Shown here: one piece after another, positions 31,191-42,182 of the stretch
Numbering within the stretch: position 1 is the first letter of the stretch
Layout of the letters: every line of letters starts with the position of its first letter
Assembly: GCA_947650285.1 (NCBI GenBank)
Contig: CANTFL010000535.1
Location: 124,001-188,000, forward strand
Source: Hyaloperonospora brassicae
Lineage: Eukaryota; Oomycota; Peronosporomycetes; Peronosporales; Peronosporaceae
Direction of reading: 5' to 3'
Length of the DNA stretch: 64,000 bases
Notes under the pieces: model-generated
What the model was told of the DNA's origin: nothing
Databases searched by the model: none
The model's input: the letters and a program-made list of their open reading frames with translations, nothing else
Made by a program: the position numbers and the translations under genes

Positions 31191-31835
31191 GTGTACGCCG
31201 CTGTGTTATATGAGCTAAGGGAATCATATTTCTTCGATATCAGAAGATCTTCGCTCGCAGCAGGAGACGAATCGTCGAATGAAAACAGATGGAAGGAGGC
31301 TAAGGTTGCGTTCACGATGCTGAAAGTTAAGATAGCTACAGCCCCTATGTCAAAACAGTTCGAACCGGGGCGACCTCCCATGATCGTGGTCTACGCTAGT
31401 AAGTATACTGTTTCAGCGGCCGTGATCCAGGAGTATGATGGTGTGTATCATCCAATGGCGTTCACTAGCCGCACTTTAAAGCCCAATGAGCTTAACTACG
31501 GGACGGTGAAGAAGGAAGTGCAAGCGTTACTTCGTATTTTTGACGTATGCTACACTACACTAGCCTTACGGGGATCACTGTGCTTACCCGACAATCCACC
31601 TTAGCGTGGTTGATGCAATCTCGAGGGCTTAACATCAGATTTGGGCGATGAGCGGCGTTGCTGTCATACTGGACTATGGAGGTAATAAAATGCAAAAAAG
31701 GAGAGGAATAGATCTTGGGTATGCTAGCAGCGAGTACCCCTCCTAGAGAAGAGGTGTAAGAGATGCTGATCGCAATTTCCCTGCGAAAGGACGGCAGAAT
31801 CAAGATTTTAATGCCACCTCCCACGGTGGAGCGGA
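31191..31835 (+). pseudogene. gypsy B RNase H (RT-linked)
   Basis: 31191-31604 reads YELRESYFFDIRRSS, KVAFTMLKVKIATAPMSKQF, VVYASKYTVSAAVIQEYDG, HPMAFTSRTLKPNELNYG and EVQALLRIFDVCYTTLALRG. These are the RNase H-like tail motifs of gypsy RT. The frame ends at TAG 31602; the connection to the second RNase H is broken by several stops. Confidence 0.85.
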
Positions 31836-32585
31836 TCAGGAACATCTAGTGGCCAGTTTCAATGGATCGGCAAGAATAAAGAAGAAAGAAGGTTCGCACA
31901 GTGCCGTGATTTGGAGGTTGTCTGAGTGAACGATCGTGGCGGCAGAATTCAGACATGCTTTCGATCTGACCGTGAACGAAGCGGGGTATAATATCTTGCT
32001 ATTATGCTTCGATTTGCTCGCCGATCTGGACAAAGGGAGAGTAATTTTTTTTGCGTAGACTCCAATTTGGTGATCCTACAGATGAGCGGTGAGATCGACT
32101 GCAAAGCACCGGGCCTGCAACTTATGTGGCATATAGCGTTGGAGAAATTGCGATCTTGGCCGGGTCATGAGTTTTTGCCAACGAAGCGAGAATGGAACCA
32201 AATTGCGGATCGTCTTGCAAGCACAGCATTGCACAACGAAAAAGGTAGAAATATTGTAGCTGAAGAAGATCGGCGAGATCTGATTACTCTGAACCGTCTA
32301 GATCTCTTGTTGAAACCCAAGCAGACGGGTCAGCTTGCTCGAAGAACTGCGATCACGAGATCGGCCGGATGGAGACGCCATAAGCCCGAAGTGTTACAGG
32401 AGGAGATTGTGCAGAGGATTAAAAGTCGACGAATCGGCCAAGCTCAAGATGAGGAGCGTTGGATTGTCGATCTAAAGAAATACCTGAAGGGCGATGTATC
32501 TAGCCTGGACGCGGGAGAAGTAAAGAAGTGCGCGAAATGGGAGCCAGAGTACGAGATCGACGAGAACGGTTCGCTTTTCTTTTGA
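31836..32585 (+). pseudogene. gypsy B second RNase H domain
   Basis: Frames give VASFNGSARIKKKEG, AFDLTVNEAGYNILLL, FCVDSNLVILQMSGEIDCK, LEKLRSWPGHEFLPTKREW and NQIADRLASTALHNEKG: an archaeal-type RNase H with the E, D and D positions visible. The first catalytic Asp (SFDGS in A and C) is Asn here. The stretch 32004-32585 continues into the integrase N-terminal linker (GWRRHKPEVLQEEIVQRIKS) and stays open for 193 codons. Confidence 0.82.
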
Positions 32586-32588
32586 CCC

Positions 32589-33669
32589 ATGGTGAAGAAA
32601 GTATTAGTAGATCGCGATGTTTTGATGCGTCCAAAGATTTTAGAGACGTTGCAACAGGGTTTTTTGCACCACTACCACGCTAGTCTGGAAAAAGACCACC
32701 TGCTTATTGGCAGGTCTTATCAGAGAATCAGATCGCGATTCCACTGGAGAGGGATTTTTCAAAGTGTCTAACGATATGTGGGCGAATGCACCGATCGTGA
32801 GACCGGAAAGGGGCGTCCTACGATCGATGCAAGATCGCCTGGCAATTTATAAGCAACCTATCCATTTCAGATTATCGCGATGGATCATATACTGTTGTTG
32901 CCCGAGTCTCTCAAGGATAATACAGAGCTACTCATTCAAGTCTATCTCTTCTCCGGGTATGTGATCGCAAAAGCTAGCTCGTCACGGACCGCACAAACGA
33001 TCGCAGAAAATTACGAAGAATGCGTGTTACGACACTTTGGAGGTAGCGAAGATATCAGGCATGATAGACAGCCGGGATTTATGTCCGACTTCTTCCGAGC
33101 TTTCAGCCAGATTGTAGGACAAAAACTGCATGCAACATGGCCTGTCGACCACAAGCAACTAGAACGGCCGAACCGATTGTGGAATTTTTAACGCGGTCGC
33201 TTAAGATGTACATTGCCGATGTCAACCGACGCGACTGGGGTGAATATGCTGAACGGCTCACATTTGCGATTAACACCGCGCAAGATCGACACCGGGATGG
33301 TACCCATTCTATCTAATTCGTGGGTGGGACCCGCGATCGACACTGGAAGCAACGTTGCCAGTGGGGAACACGAGAACAAGAGATCGCGATACGAAAAGGT
33401 GGAGATACAACATCCAAAAACAATATCACAGAGCTAATATTGCGGTGAACGATCAATTACGAGTCGCGATCCAGGAAAGGGCAGATCGACACAATAAAGA
33501 CATGGAGCAACATGAGATCGACGTGGGGACACAAGTTTGGCTATACTTAAATCGAGTCAAGGAAGGATATGCGAAGAAGCTAGCACATATGTGGTATGGT
33601 CCATTCCGAGTTGTGGATATATGTGGAGATCACGCTGTGAAACTGGAAATCGCAGGGCCCACATATTGA
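32589..33669 (+). pseudogene. gypsy B integrase
   Basis: LETLQQGFLHHYHASLEKDH and RSYQRIRSRFHWRGIFQSV belong to the zinc-binding part; VIAKASSSRTAQTIAENYEE, RHFGGSEDIRHDRQPGFMSD and FRAFSQIVGQ to the core with its second Asp; TQVWLYLNRVKEGYAKKLAH and MWYGPFRVVDICGDHAVKLE to the C-terminal DNA-binding region. Split over four frames. Confidence 0.87.
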
Positions 33670-33744
33670 CTATTTCCGATTGTACATATATCAAATCTGA
33701 AGAGAGTAAAGACTTAACCCGAGCGACCAAAAGACCAGCTGACG

Positions 33745-34050
33745 TTGGATGAAGCCGATCGCTTGAAGTTAAATGAAGCTCTGTTATCAGAGGAATGTTG
33801 GGAAAGCGATCTTGAGGAGAGGGAATATGAAGTGGAAGAAATATTGAACGTCATATCAGGTAGAAAAAGCCGGTATGGGCGAGTGCATCGAGAGTTTCTT
33901 GTGAGATGGAAGGGGTATCCCGATCTGAGCGAGGTGGACGAGGTATATCTGAGTTGTGTAGCGATCTTGAAAGAGTTTGAGAGGAGCCGAGTGATCTGGA
34001 ACGGTTTCAAAGTGTTGCAGGCTCACGAAGGCAAGTTGGACGAACCTTAA
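33745..34050 (+). pseudogene. gypsy B chromodomain tail
   Basis: LLSEECWESDLEEREYEVEE, then REFLVRWKGYPDLSEVDEVY and EFERSRVIWNGFKVLQAHE: the best-preserved chromodomain in the window (YEVEEIL and VRWKGY with aromatic cage positions). In this family it follows integrase as the last domain of pol and is thought to bind methylated histone H3. This frame is open to TAA at 34048 and tail-to-tail with the accessory ORF that begins on the minus strand beyond 34261. Confidence 0.85.
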
Positions 34051-34260
34051 TGGCCTGGGCAAATTTGCTGGGAGGCAGCATATGCGGATGGATTGGGTGT
34101 CAAGGTGTGCTCGGAGGTAGTACAGTATGATGGATGGAGCTACGTGTGTGAGTATAGAGACAGTCAAATGACTGACCTTACTGCATGATGTGGATCGAGG
34201 GAGAATCGAAGTTTTAAAAGTTAGAGAAAAAATTACCAATGAATACGAGGAAAACAATAC

Positions 34261-37100
34261 CTAATAAAGAAAGACGATCGGGCTCGGACAAATTAGTCTT
34301 AGGACAAAGATGATAAAGGAGGCTCGAACTTGTTCTGTAGACGAAGAATATGCGATCCCGGGGTGATCCCAGTAGGCGTTACGAAACTGGTTACGCCAAG
34401 GATCCTCTTGGTCTGCCATGTACAACGCCTCTACCAAGTCGGCGGAGTCGTCTGGATGACTTAACCCTAGATACAAAACCCGATCTTCATGGGAGCGCGG
34501 GTAGTGCAGGAAGAAGAGATCAGGAAAGATATCAAGACCGCACTGGCCAGCATTCATGCCGCTTAGTATCATCTTCAACAAGTTCTTCCAACGCGCTCCA
34601 AAGCAAGATCGGGTATGTTTCGTTGACGCCAAAACGATTGCATAAACCGTTCGAATCCCCGTCTAGCCGGGGAGATCGGAAAGGCATGGGTGGATTCCCA
34701 CAGATCTTGTCGATGAGTGGGCTCAAGCTCCAGATATAGAATACCCATGTCCCAAAACATCCAGTCGTGGAGAGCGATTTTGGGGTCACGTGGATCACGA
34801 AATTATCCCAAGGTGCTGTAGCATAACAAAGCCTCGTCATGTTGCCGCGAGATTCGTCCAAATGCCTAAGTCCCAGTCGTCGGAGCTCGTTTATGAGTGT
34901 AGAGGGAACAGGAAATACTTAAGCTTGGACTATTGGTGGAACAGCAGGTCGATGGACATAGTCCACAAACAAAGCATCGCGATTCGTGAGACTGATCAAG
35001 GAGCGATCTCGGCAGCGATCTGGTGAGAAGGTGCCGGATGCTGCAAAATCCATAGATCACGTGGTCGCTGGAGTGGCAGAAGATCATGAAACTTGACCGG
35101 AGATAGAATTCTGTTATCCACCTTGCGCGCCGGAATGACGATACTGCAGTCGCTGTCGGACAAATGGCGGGCTGTAAGTGCAGTGAATCCAGCAGGTGAA
35201 TTATCCAAACTTATCTCGCTGAGTCTTTCGTCCGACAATGACACATCAATATCTACAGAGTCATCATTATTCTTAATGTCATTCCCGAGAGCAGTCGTGG
35301 CCGGATTAGATGATTAAATGAGATGACGAGGTTCCGGATTCGCTTGGTGTTGGCGAATGCGAAAGTTTATGGTCGAGCGTGGTGGTCACGGACGAAGGAT
35401 ATTCAGTCGGGGCAGCCTGGGAGGGGTTTGGACTTGCATATCGGATATCCAATCTCGTCTGACGACGAGCGGCCGATCTCGATTGAGACATCACGGATCA
35501 TGTTAAATCGTCCAAGCTAGAGGTAGACTCTGACGATTCCCCACTGCCCGTTATGGTCCGAGAATTATAGGAAGGAGACAAAGGAGTTGAAGACTCGGGT
35601 GTAAGCGCATAGGGGGTAAATCTTGGGACTATTATGGAAGGTGGGGAAAGGTGTAACGATAGTACGTGAGAGCCTTATCGGATGCCGGGAGAATCACCGG
35701 ACTGAGACCTCGGCGGAATGCGCTGACGCTTAGCTGGTGGGGCAGACGTCTCGGGCGAGATCTACGGACAGGAGTTCGCGGCCTTTGGGCAACTGAAGCA
35801 GGTGCTAACCAGCCGGAGTGGTACTCTTGGACGTCAGCAGAGTGGGTGTCGCAGGTGACTGGAACGTGAGTATGGCACTATTGATGGTGTGGAGAAGAGT
35901 CCGGTGTTCTGTTATATCCCGATCCCGATCTTGCTCTGCCACCTTTAACTGGTCGTATACCGTGAGGTTCCCCGCTATCTGACGACAGAGATTAGCAACT
36001 CTACTTGTGAATGAGTCAGCTGACCTTCCAATGGAGTCAAATAGTCCACCTGTTTTACGAGATTGCTGATCGAAGTCAAGCGGTTCAGCGATCTCCGCTT
36101 AAGACGTATCCAATTCTCTTTTTAACTGTGAAAATTCCCGGCAGAGGAAAGAACTGTCGGAGGGAAGCTGGTCACGCTGCTGTCGGAGAAGATCGCGCTC
36201 GAATAGAGGCGAATGGATCTAAATCGACAAGGTCTTAATCCGTTTTTCCAAATGCCTCGATCCTCATCGCTGACACGTAACATTTCGCGCAGCCGAAGAA
36301 TCTGCGCCGATTGATCTCGATGCATTTAAAAAGCTCGTCTACAGTCGCTTAAAGAATGATTTGCGTTGACGTAGCGACCTTGCATTAAGCCATATCGACG
36401 CTAGACGAAAATGACGAATGGGGCGGCTGATCTATGCAGAGAATCGATCTCGTCCTCCAAGGAACTTCCCGCGCAACAGCCTCTCGGTACGACTGCTAAA
36501 TCGCGTGAATGGTATCGGCTTGGCTGCAGAAATTGGTCTTGCGATTCTAGAAATAGAGAATCGTAGCCAACGTGAAACGAACATCGCTTGCAAAAACGCT
36601 TGGAAAGTGACCGGTGATGTACACGGTTGAATCGGATCCACCTCGATACGCACTAGTGGCCAGGGTGTCGGATCTAAACGCACCAAGGATCGCTGGCGAT
36701 ACCGAAAGCAAGTTCAGCTTAGGCGAGCGGTCTGACGATCCCATGATGATCGATAGCGATCCGGCCGGGTCGGGATGGTCTGGAGACCCGACTTGATCTG
36801 GGGCCGGGGCCGATATTCCCCCCATGGGCTGGCAATCCAGCCGGCGAGTCTTGGCCTGGAGACGCAGACCCTGTCAATCGTCGATCTGGTGATCCCATAG
36901 GAATGGGGGGCGATCCGGCCAAATCGAGATTGTTTGGGGACTTCGGATGGTCTAGCATAGATTCTACCGGTCGGCGATCCGGCAATTCCAACGGGATAGG
37001 TGAAATTTCGGCCGAATCGAGATGACCTGGGGACCCCGGCCGATCCGGCAAAATAGGAATATGCTATCCTTGATCGGACGATCTGGGTGACAGTTCGCGG
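34261..37100 (-). pseudogene. gypsy B antisense accessory ORF
   Basis: Minus-strand coding convergent with pol. From its N side: Pro/Ser/Asp-rich repeats around 36547-37051 (DLAGSPPIPMGSPDRR-like); a charged coil (SAQILRLREMLRVSDEDRG; QLKVAEQDRDRD); then THRQDLWESTHAFPIS near 34700, ARWKNLLKMILSGMN, YPRSHEDRVLYLGLSHPDDS and LVEALYMADQEDPWRNQFRN near 34390. These match, in order, motifs of the accessory ORFs in A and C. The last 123 codons (34261-34632) are still open. No known domain. Confidence 0.68.
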
Positions 37101-38379
37101 TCCGGAGACAGATGCACGTTGGAACCTTCTGATAGAGATCGGTGAGGTGGGGAACGCGTAGGAAATGCCATGCGACGGACTTCAGTGCTTCGGACAAAGT
37201 TAATACGTCACTAAACTGAGATCAATTGATGTACAAAGGACCATAGTACAGAGAGCGGTTGTGGCAAAGTCACTAATCAAATTTTTGGGACGTGGATCGG
37301 TGACCACCCAGTTGGGGAGTCACTCACGGGTGGAAATGATGCCAAGGGAACTAGCGACCTAATAAGGAGATGGAAAGCGATCTCAACGGGGATTGGCGAT
37401 CCGATCCAACTGTCGCCAGACTGATGGATATGGATTGACCGGGGGCAGAGCGATCTGGGACAAAGCGACAAATAGAACGATAATTCAATGGAGCGATCTG
37501 GGATGAGGAAGTGGGACGAAGTCATACAACTTGCCTAAATGTTGGTCAAGGAGAAAAATACGTACGGGCTAGCAGGTATAGACTGGATCGCAGACTGGTA
37601 TGTCAATGGATTTTGATCAACGGACATTGGAACGTGTGATTAACTCGTTACAGCAACGGTTTAAATATAGTGGTCACGTCATTCTGATAAGATACATCTG
37701 GGACCAGGTGGTGCGATGCGATATGACTCTAAGACAAAGTTGTAATATCCTGCATTTCGGTTATACTCTTTACCGACCTCACAATGGGAGTACTTTTTTT
37801 GGTTAAATATAGACCGATCTGGAAACGTGGACACCCGTGGAGGTCCAGGGAGCTATGTGGAGAGTCTTGTGGACCCGATTAGCCCTAAAGGATGATACTG
37901 CAGAACGTACAATAAACAGAAGAACACCGACTGCTAAATCATACCGGGTCGATATCAAAAATCATAAATTTGGGCACCAGATCGGTCATGTTCCCTATTG
38001 ATTATGGATATATCGCTGATGAGACTTTGGGATCATGATGCCATATTTGTTAAAGGTCCATGAGTGATATCGCAAAAGTCCGACCGAAAGAGCCAGTGAA
38101 ATTCGGTTGAACTGACGTCGTAAACTGGATATAGACGCATTTGGCACTTGAGTAAAATTTTGGACCTTTCGGTACCAAAAATAAGTATTTGGTACCGTAT
38201 TTGGATTTGGTCTCTTTTGGGCATTTATGCACGATATAGGGAATATTGACGCTATCTTTGGCGTACAGGTCATGAAATTCCGACTCGTGTTCAAGGGGCG
38301 GTTAAGCTTGAGGGTGATATCGATATGGAGAGTGACCTACAGCTTAGGATAGGCTTAAAGATAGGTAGGCTAGTAATTT
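37101..38379. other. gypsy B region between accessory ORF and LTR
   Basis: Short frames on both strands without motifs. It should contain the accessory ORF's N-terminus or promoter, the polypurine tract and the start of the 3' LTR. I could not fix the LTR start; TGTGGAGAG at about 37854 is one candidate. Confidence 0.4.
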
Positions 38380-39224
38380 GGTTGGTTGATACAACAGGCT
38401 TGAACTCTACTTTTTCTGCTCACGACGCGTGCTTCCTCCATCTCTTTCGGGCAATCTTTCTTTGGCCCTTCCGACGGTTTGAGGCACGCGTGCTACAAGG
38501 ACATTGAAGACCGATCTTTGATTGTTGGCCAAGATCGAGAAGAGCGATATCGGGAAGTTTGGACTTAATCGATCAAGGACTCACACTCAACTCAATTGCT
38601 AGGGTAGCAGCGACAAGGAAAAATATTTTGGTTACAAGATCGCGAGACGGCTTAAGTCGTCAGAAGATCTGGACAAGGAGTTCAAAACAAGATCGAGTAA
38701 GATCGAAGCGATCTGCGAGACAGATCGGCACGTTTCATTTTGGCGAAACAAGAATCCGATCTGCCCACATTGCGCACTTCCATCAAGATCGGCCGATTTC
38801 AAGACCAGATCGGCCAGATCCCAAGGCAAGATCGACGCAAGATTACGATTTGCTGAGTGAAGATTGCCGCACAGTAAAGGTCCCGATCCCGAAGACAAAT
38901 CGAGATTGGTGTGATCCAAGATCAAGATCGCGACATCTTTAAATAGTGACTGCCGCGACTAAAGATCAAGCTCGCAGAACCTCTGTTCGTGGTGTAAAAA
39001 TTCTCGCACCCGAAGCAAACTCTCAACCTGAACCTCTCAGCGAGATCGACATCTCTCAAGGCCATTATGAAGAGCTAAGCCAGCCCAACCGACGGGGACA
39101 CAAGGTGAGCACAAGGCCATACAACAAGGCACAGATCGTAGTACTCCCTCCATGAGTCTGTAAGTCTGGGCAAGTGGAAGATCGACCGTCACTCAGGCAA
39201 TTTTGTGAAATCGACGTCACCACA
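38380..39224 (+). repeat. gypsy B 3' LTR (recognisable part)
   Basis: Blocks in the same order as in the gypsy A and G LTRs: a CAGGCTTGAACTCTA block near 38394, ATTGTTGGCCAAGATCGAGA near 38520, GCGAGACGGCTTAAGTCGTC at 38642, GGGACACAAGGTGAGCAC near 39094, and the end CACCACA at 39224. The match is diverged; the start is not defined. Confidence 0.7.
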
Positions 39225-41160
39225 CTTCTTCCATTTCCGATCGACTGGACGCAAGATCCGATCCGCTGCTCTCGCTCTCTTCCACTCAAACAGCTCGAAC
39301 AGCATGGGCCGGTTTCGACGTTGCTGGATCCGCATTATTGTGCGCTCGTGGTCGAAACTAATTGGGTTACATCGGCCGCTTCTTAATTTGATTCGGCGTT
39401 TGTTCGTAGGACTTCAACGTTTCTCATACATCGTCTGTGTTCATCAATCGAAGAAAATATATTTGTTTTGCATGATCCTGATTGTTCAGTTTTCTGATAA
39501 GGTGATCTTCGTGTTCACGTCGTACCTTTGGCGGCCTCTCTGTGATCTTGATCTTCGCCCGAATCGCTGTCACATTTAGACTATACAGGTACTCAAGTGG
39601 GGTCTCATCCGCTCGTTTTCGTGCAATGTCGTAATTTTAATTTGTCAACTTATAAAATCCTCCATATTTAATCATGAATCGTTCTAGCCGGGGGTTTCAA
39701 TACACGGTAAATTGATCAATATAGCTGGCCGGACCATTATCGAGCTGATCCCGTTAGCAGTTCACTGTATATCAAACACTTCTCTGGATCTAATGTTTGA
39801 CCCCGCTAATACGCCGACTTGACTCTTCCGATACAGCTCCTAGCTCGATCTTCGTCTCTATCCCGCCCATTAATTTTTTTAAGATCGTTGACCGTTGATA
39901 AGCGTAGCCTGTGTGTGGTGATCTCACTACGCGGAATATCTTAGCGATTGCCACCGACGGTCGTCAAAAATCTTCGTCGTCTAAATAGGAAGGGTAATCG
40001 TTGTGGTATCGACCATGATTCGGATCATTCACCATCCCCTTCTCCACGACGGGGAAATCGACTCTTTGGTATACATCGTACGCCATCGACCGTCCAGCAG
40101 CCTGATGAGCCTTCACCCTCCAAACTTTTTCATACTTCCTCATGGTTGCTTCAAAGTGTGATTGCAGCTGGCCAGGGTGTAACTTGGGTGGATCCGCTGA
40201 TCTCACCTCTGCTGGGGTATTTTTGTCACGAATCATTTCAGCTCCTGACGGTCTAGTGACATGCATTGTATGCCCAATGACTCGCCTGATATCGGATCCG
40301 ATGTGATCGAAGCATACTGCGATGGACCTAATGTGGTCGCTCTTTGGTGTGCCTGGAGTCGGTGTGATCGCCCGACCCGATGAAACCTATTCCATCGGAT
40401 CCTCATCGACGAGGCTTGATCACCCTAGTCGCTGTATCATAGTTGCTAGCCAACTAAGACAGCTTTGCGCACAGGAATATGTCCGCAGCAGTCATTTCGG
40501 CGAGTCCTCTGTCCACTATAGCGTTCGCGTCAAATTATCCAGCCGCAAATCCCGCGTCTTGTAGCAACTACATAGGCCCGCGAATCGCTTCCAGCATGTT
40601 CGGATGTGAGACATGCGTGGATCTCGGTGCTCGTAACAAGCCGATCAGCTGTGATTCAATGACCTTCAGAACTGGATCGCGAAACAGCAGCTTCTTTTAC
40701 TCCTTCCAGTGATATTGTTCTTCTAGCCGCTTTACATGCCAGTCTTTTAGCCAGCTTCCCATTTGTCTTTGTCGTTCACCAGCTTGATCGGGTTGATCGG
40801 TCGATCAAATGTCGTCATAACGTGATCGCGTGGATCCTATCTGATATTGTTCTTTCTTCCTTCGTTCTGTCTTCACAGTCTTTGTCTTCGACGTTTTTTT
40901 GGGAGGGCTTGTGTAGTTTTCGTTCAGTTTTTGCTGAAGTTTTAAGACCCCGCGGATCATACTTTACTCCATAATCCGCGGTGGTCCCCGAAGGGACCTC
41001 AGGAGGGGGGCTAGGTTTATCTGTCAGATCAACAAGTCGATATTTCTCTATAAATCTTCTCTCATCAGGGCCCTCCCTGAAGCCTTGATAATCCAGGGAT
41101 TCTTTCACTTCTTGCGTATGCGGCGATCCCTCAGCCTCTGACGCTTCCATCACGGGATAA
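39225..41160 (-). pseudogene. gypsy E gag
   Basis: The N-terminal region at 40815-41153 reads PPPEVPSGTTADYGVKYD and a basic stretch. 39964-40266 reads LQSHFEATMRKYEKVWRV. Around 39410-39640 frames give DETPLEYLY, TAIRAKI and RREHEDHLIRKL, matching the DETPLEYLRRLN/RREHVGHFI blocks of gypsy A gag. The gene is cut near 39225-39400 at the edge of the gypsy B LTR, and everything downstream (knuckles, pol) is missing. Confidence 0.72.
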
Positions 41161-41234
41161 TTTTTATCTTGACATCTTCACTCAGGGATCACGATGAAAT
41201 CCCGAGTGACCAGAATACCCGGGCACGCCCACCA

Positions 41235-42128
41235 TGGTGCAGGAGCGGGGGTCACATAATTGCATATGTGATCCCGCCTCTCCACTGGTGCCTAGACAAC
41301 CGACTATCGGAGGGGATACTCCGTTTTCGTGCTTGATTTTTTCCTCACCTTGTGTACCCGTCGGTAGGGCGGGTTGCACTTTTCCCGGTGGACTCGTGTC
41401 GATGCCAGCTTGACCGCGGTTGGGGATAAGGTGATCGAGTTGGAATTTTACTTGATCACTGGTTACTTAAGCACCCGATATGAGATACCCGGTCTCGTTC
41501 AGATTGCCCTTTCCAAATGTCGATCTTCATCTGCTTGACCTTCTATTTAATTGAGCTGTCTCGCGATCTTGATCCCCCTTGCGTTCTTCTACGTCCTATT
41601 GCAGTTGGCTTTATGTAAGTGAGAGTCCTTGTATGAACCTGGCCAAACCATCCAGGTGCTATACTTGGGTAGACAAAGCGTGGTTCTTGATCGTCGGGAG
41701 GCCAAAGATATTGCTTGAAAGAAGCGACGCGTATCTTTATAAGTACATTGAACTCTGTTTGATGATAGTCAACCATTCCGATAAACCTACGATATAGCCT
41801 ATGTACACAGGAGGTACTTGCCACGCGTCGCTTGTTAAGCCTATCTATATTGAAAGTACTTGCCACGTGTCGCAAGTCAAGTACCCCGGTCGTTAGCACA
41901 CCGCTGGTCCCTTGATTTATCTACTACCCCTGACTTGTGTCTTGATCCTGTATCCCACTCTTAATCCGGATCCACCTGGGCTAGGATCCCGTACCCGGGT
42001 CTTTCGATCGTGGTCCCTGATCCTCTCTCTATCCGGATCCTGGTTCCACTCCCAACTGTGTCACCTCTCAATGAGGAATAATTCTCAGACCAGATTTTGT
42101 AAGGGGTTAGGTCTAGCAGTTGTGATCC
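41235..42128 (-). repeat. LTR shared by gypsy E (5') and gypsy C (3')
   Basis: On the sense strand it runs TGGATCAC to GCACCA, about 894 bp, followed by TGGTGGGCGTGCCCGGG as primer-binding site for E and preceded by a GGATGGG purine run as the tract for C. It shares scattered blocks with the LTRs of A, B and C/G but is shorter and clearly diverged from the C 5' LTR. Ends are inferred from TG/CA and the PBS; the right end is less sure. Confidence 0.65.
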
Positions 42129-42182
42129 ACCCATCCAATTCGTATTTGATCGGAGTCTGTTTATAATCCTGCTTCAGTTTTT

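Larger units (their letters stand above)
29566..39224 (+). mobile_element. Ty3/gypsy element B, 5'-truncated
   Basis: Plus-strand order: end of protease, RT, RNase H, second RNase H, integrase, chromodomain, then an antisense accessory frame and a 3' LTR ending CACCACA at 39224. The 5' LTR, gag and most of protease are missing; the break at 29566 abuts the gypsy A LTR. Same family as A and C by motif content and GATC richness, but clearly diverged from both. Confidence 0.85.

Noticed and set aside
37995..38294. Three overlapping minus-strand frames near 38000-38290
   Set aside because: No domain, no counterpart in elements A or C, and probably within or next to the B LTR.
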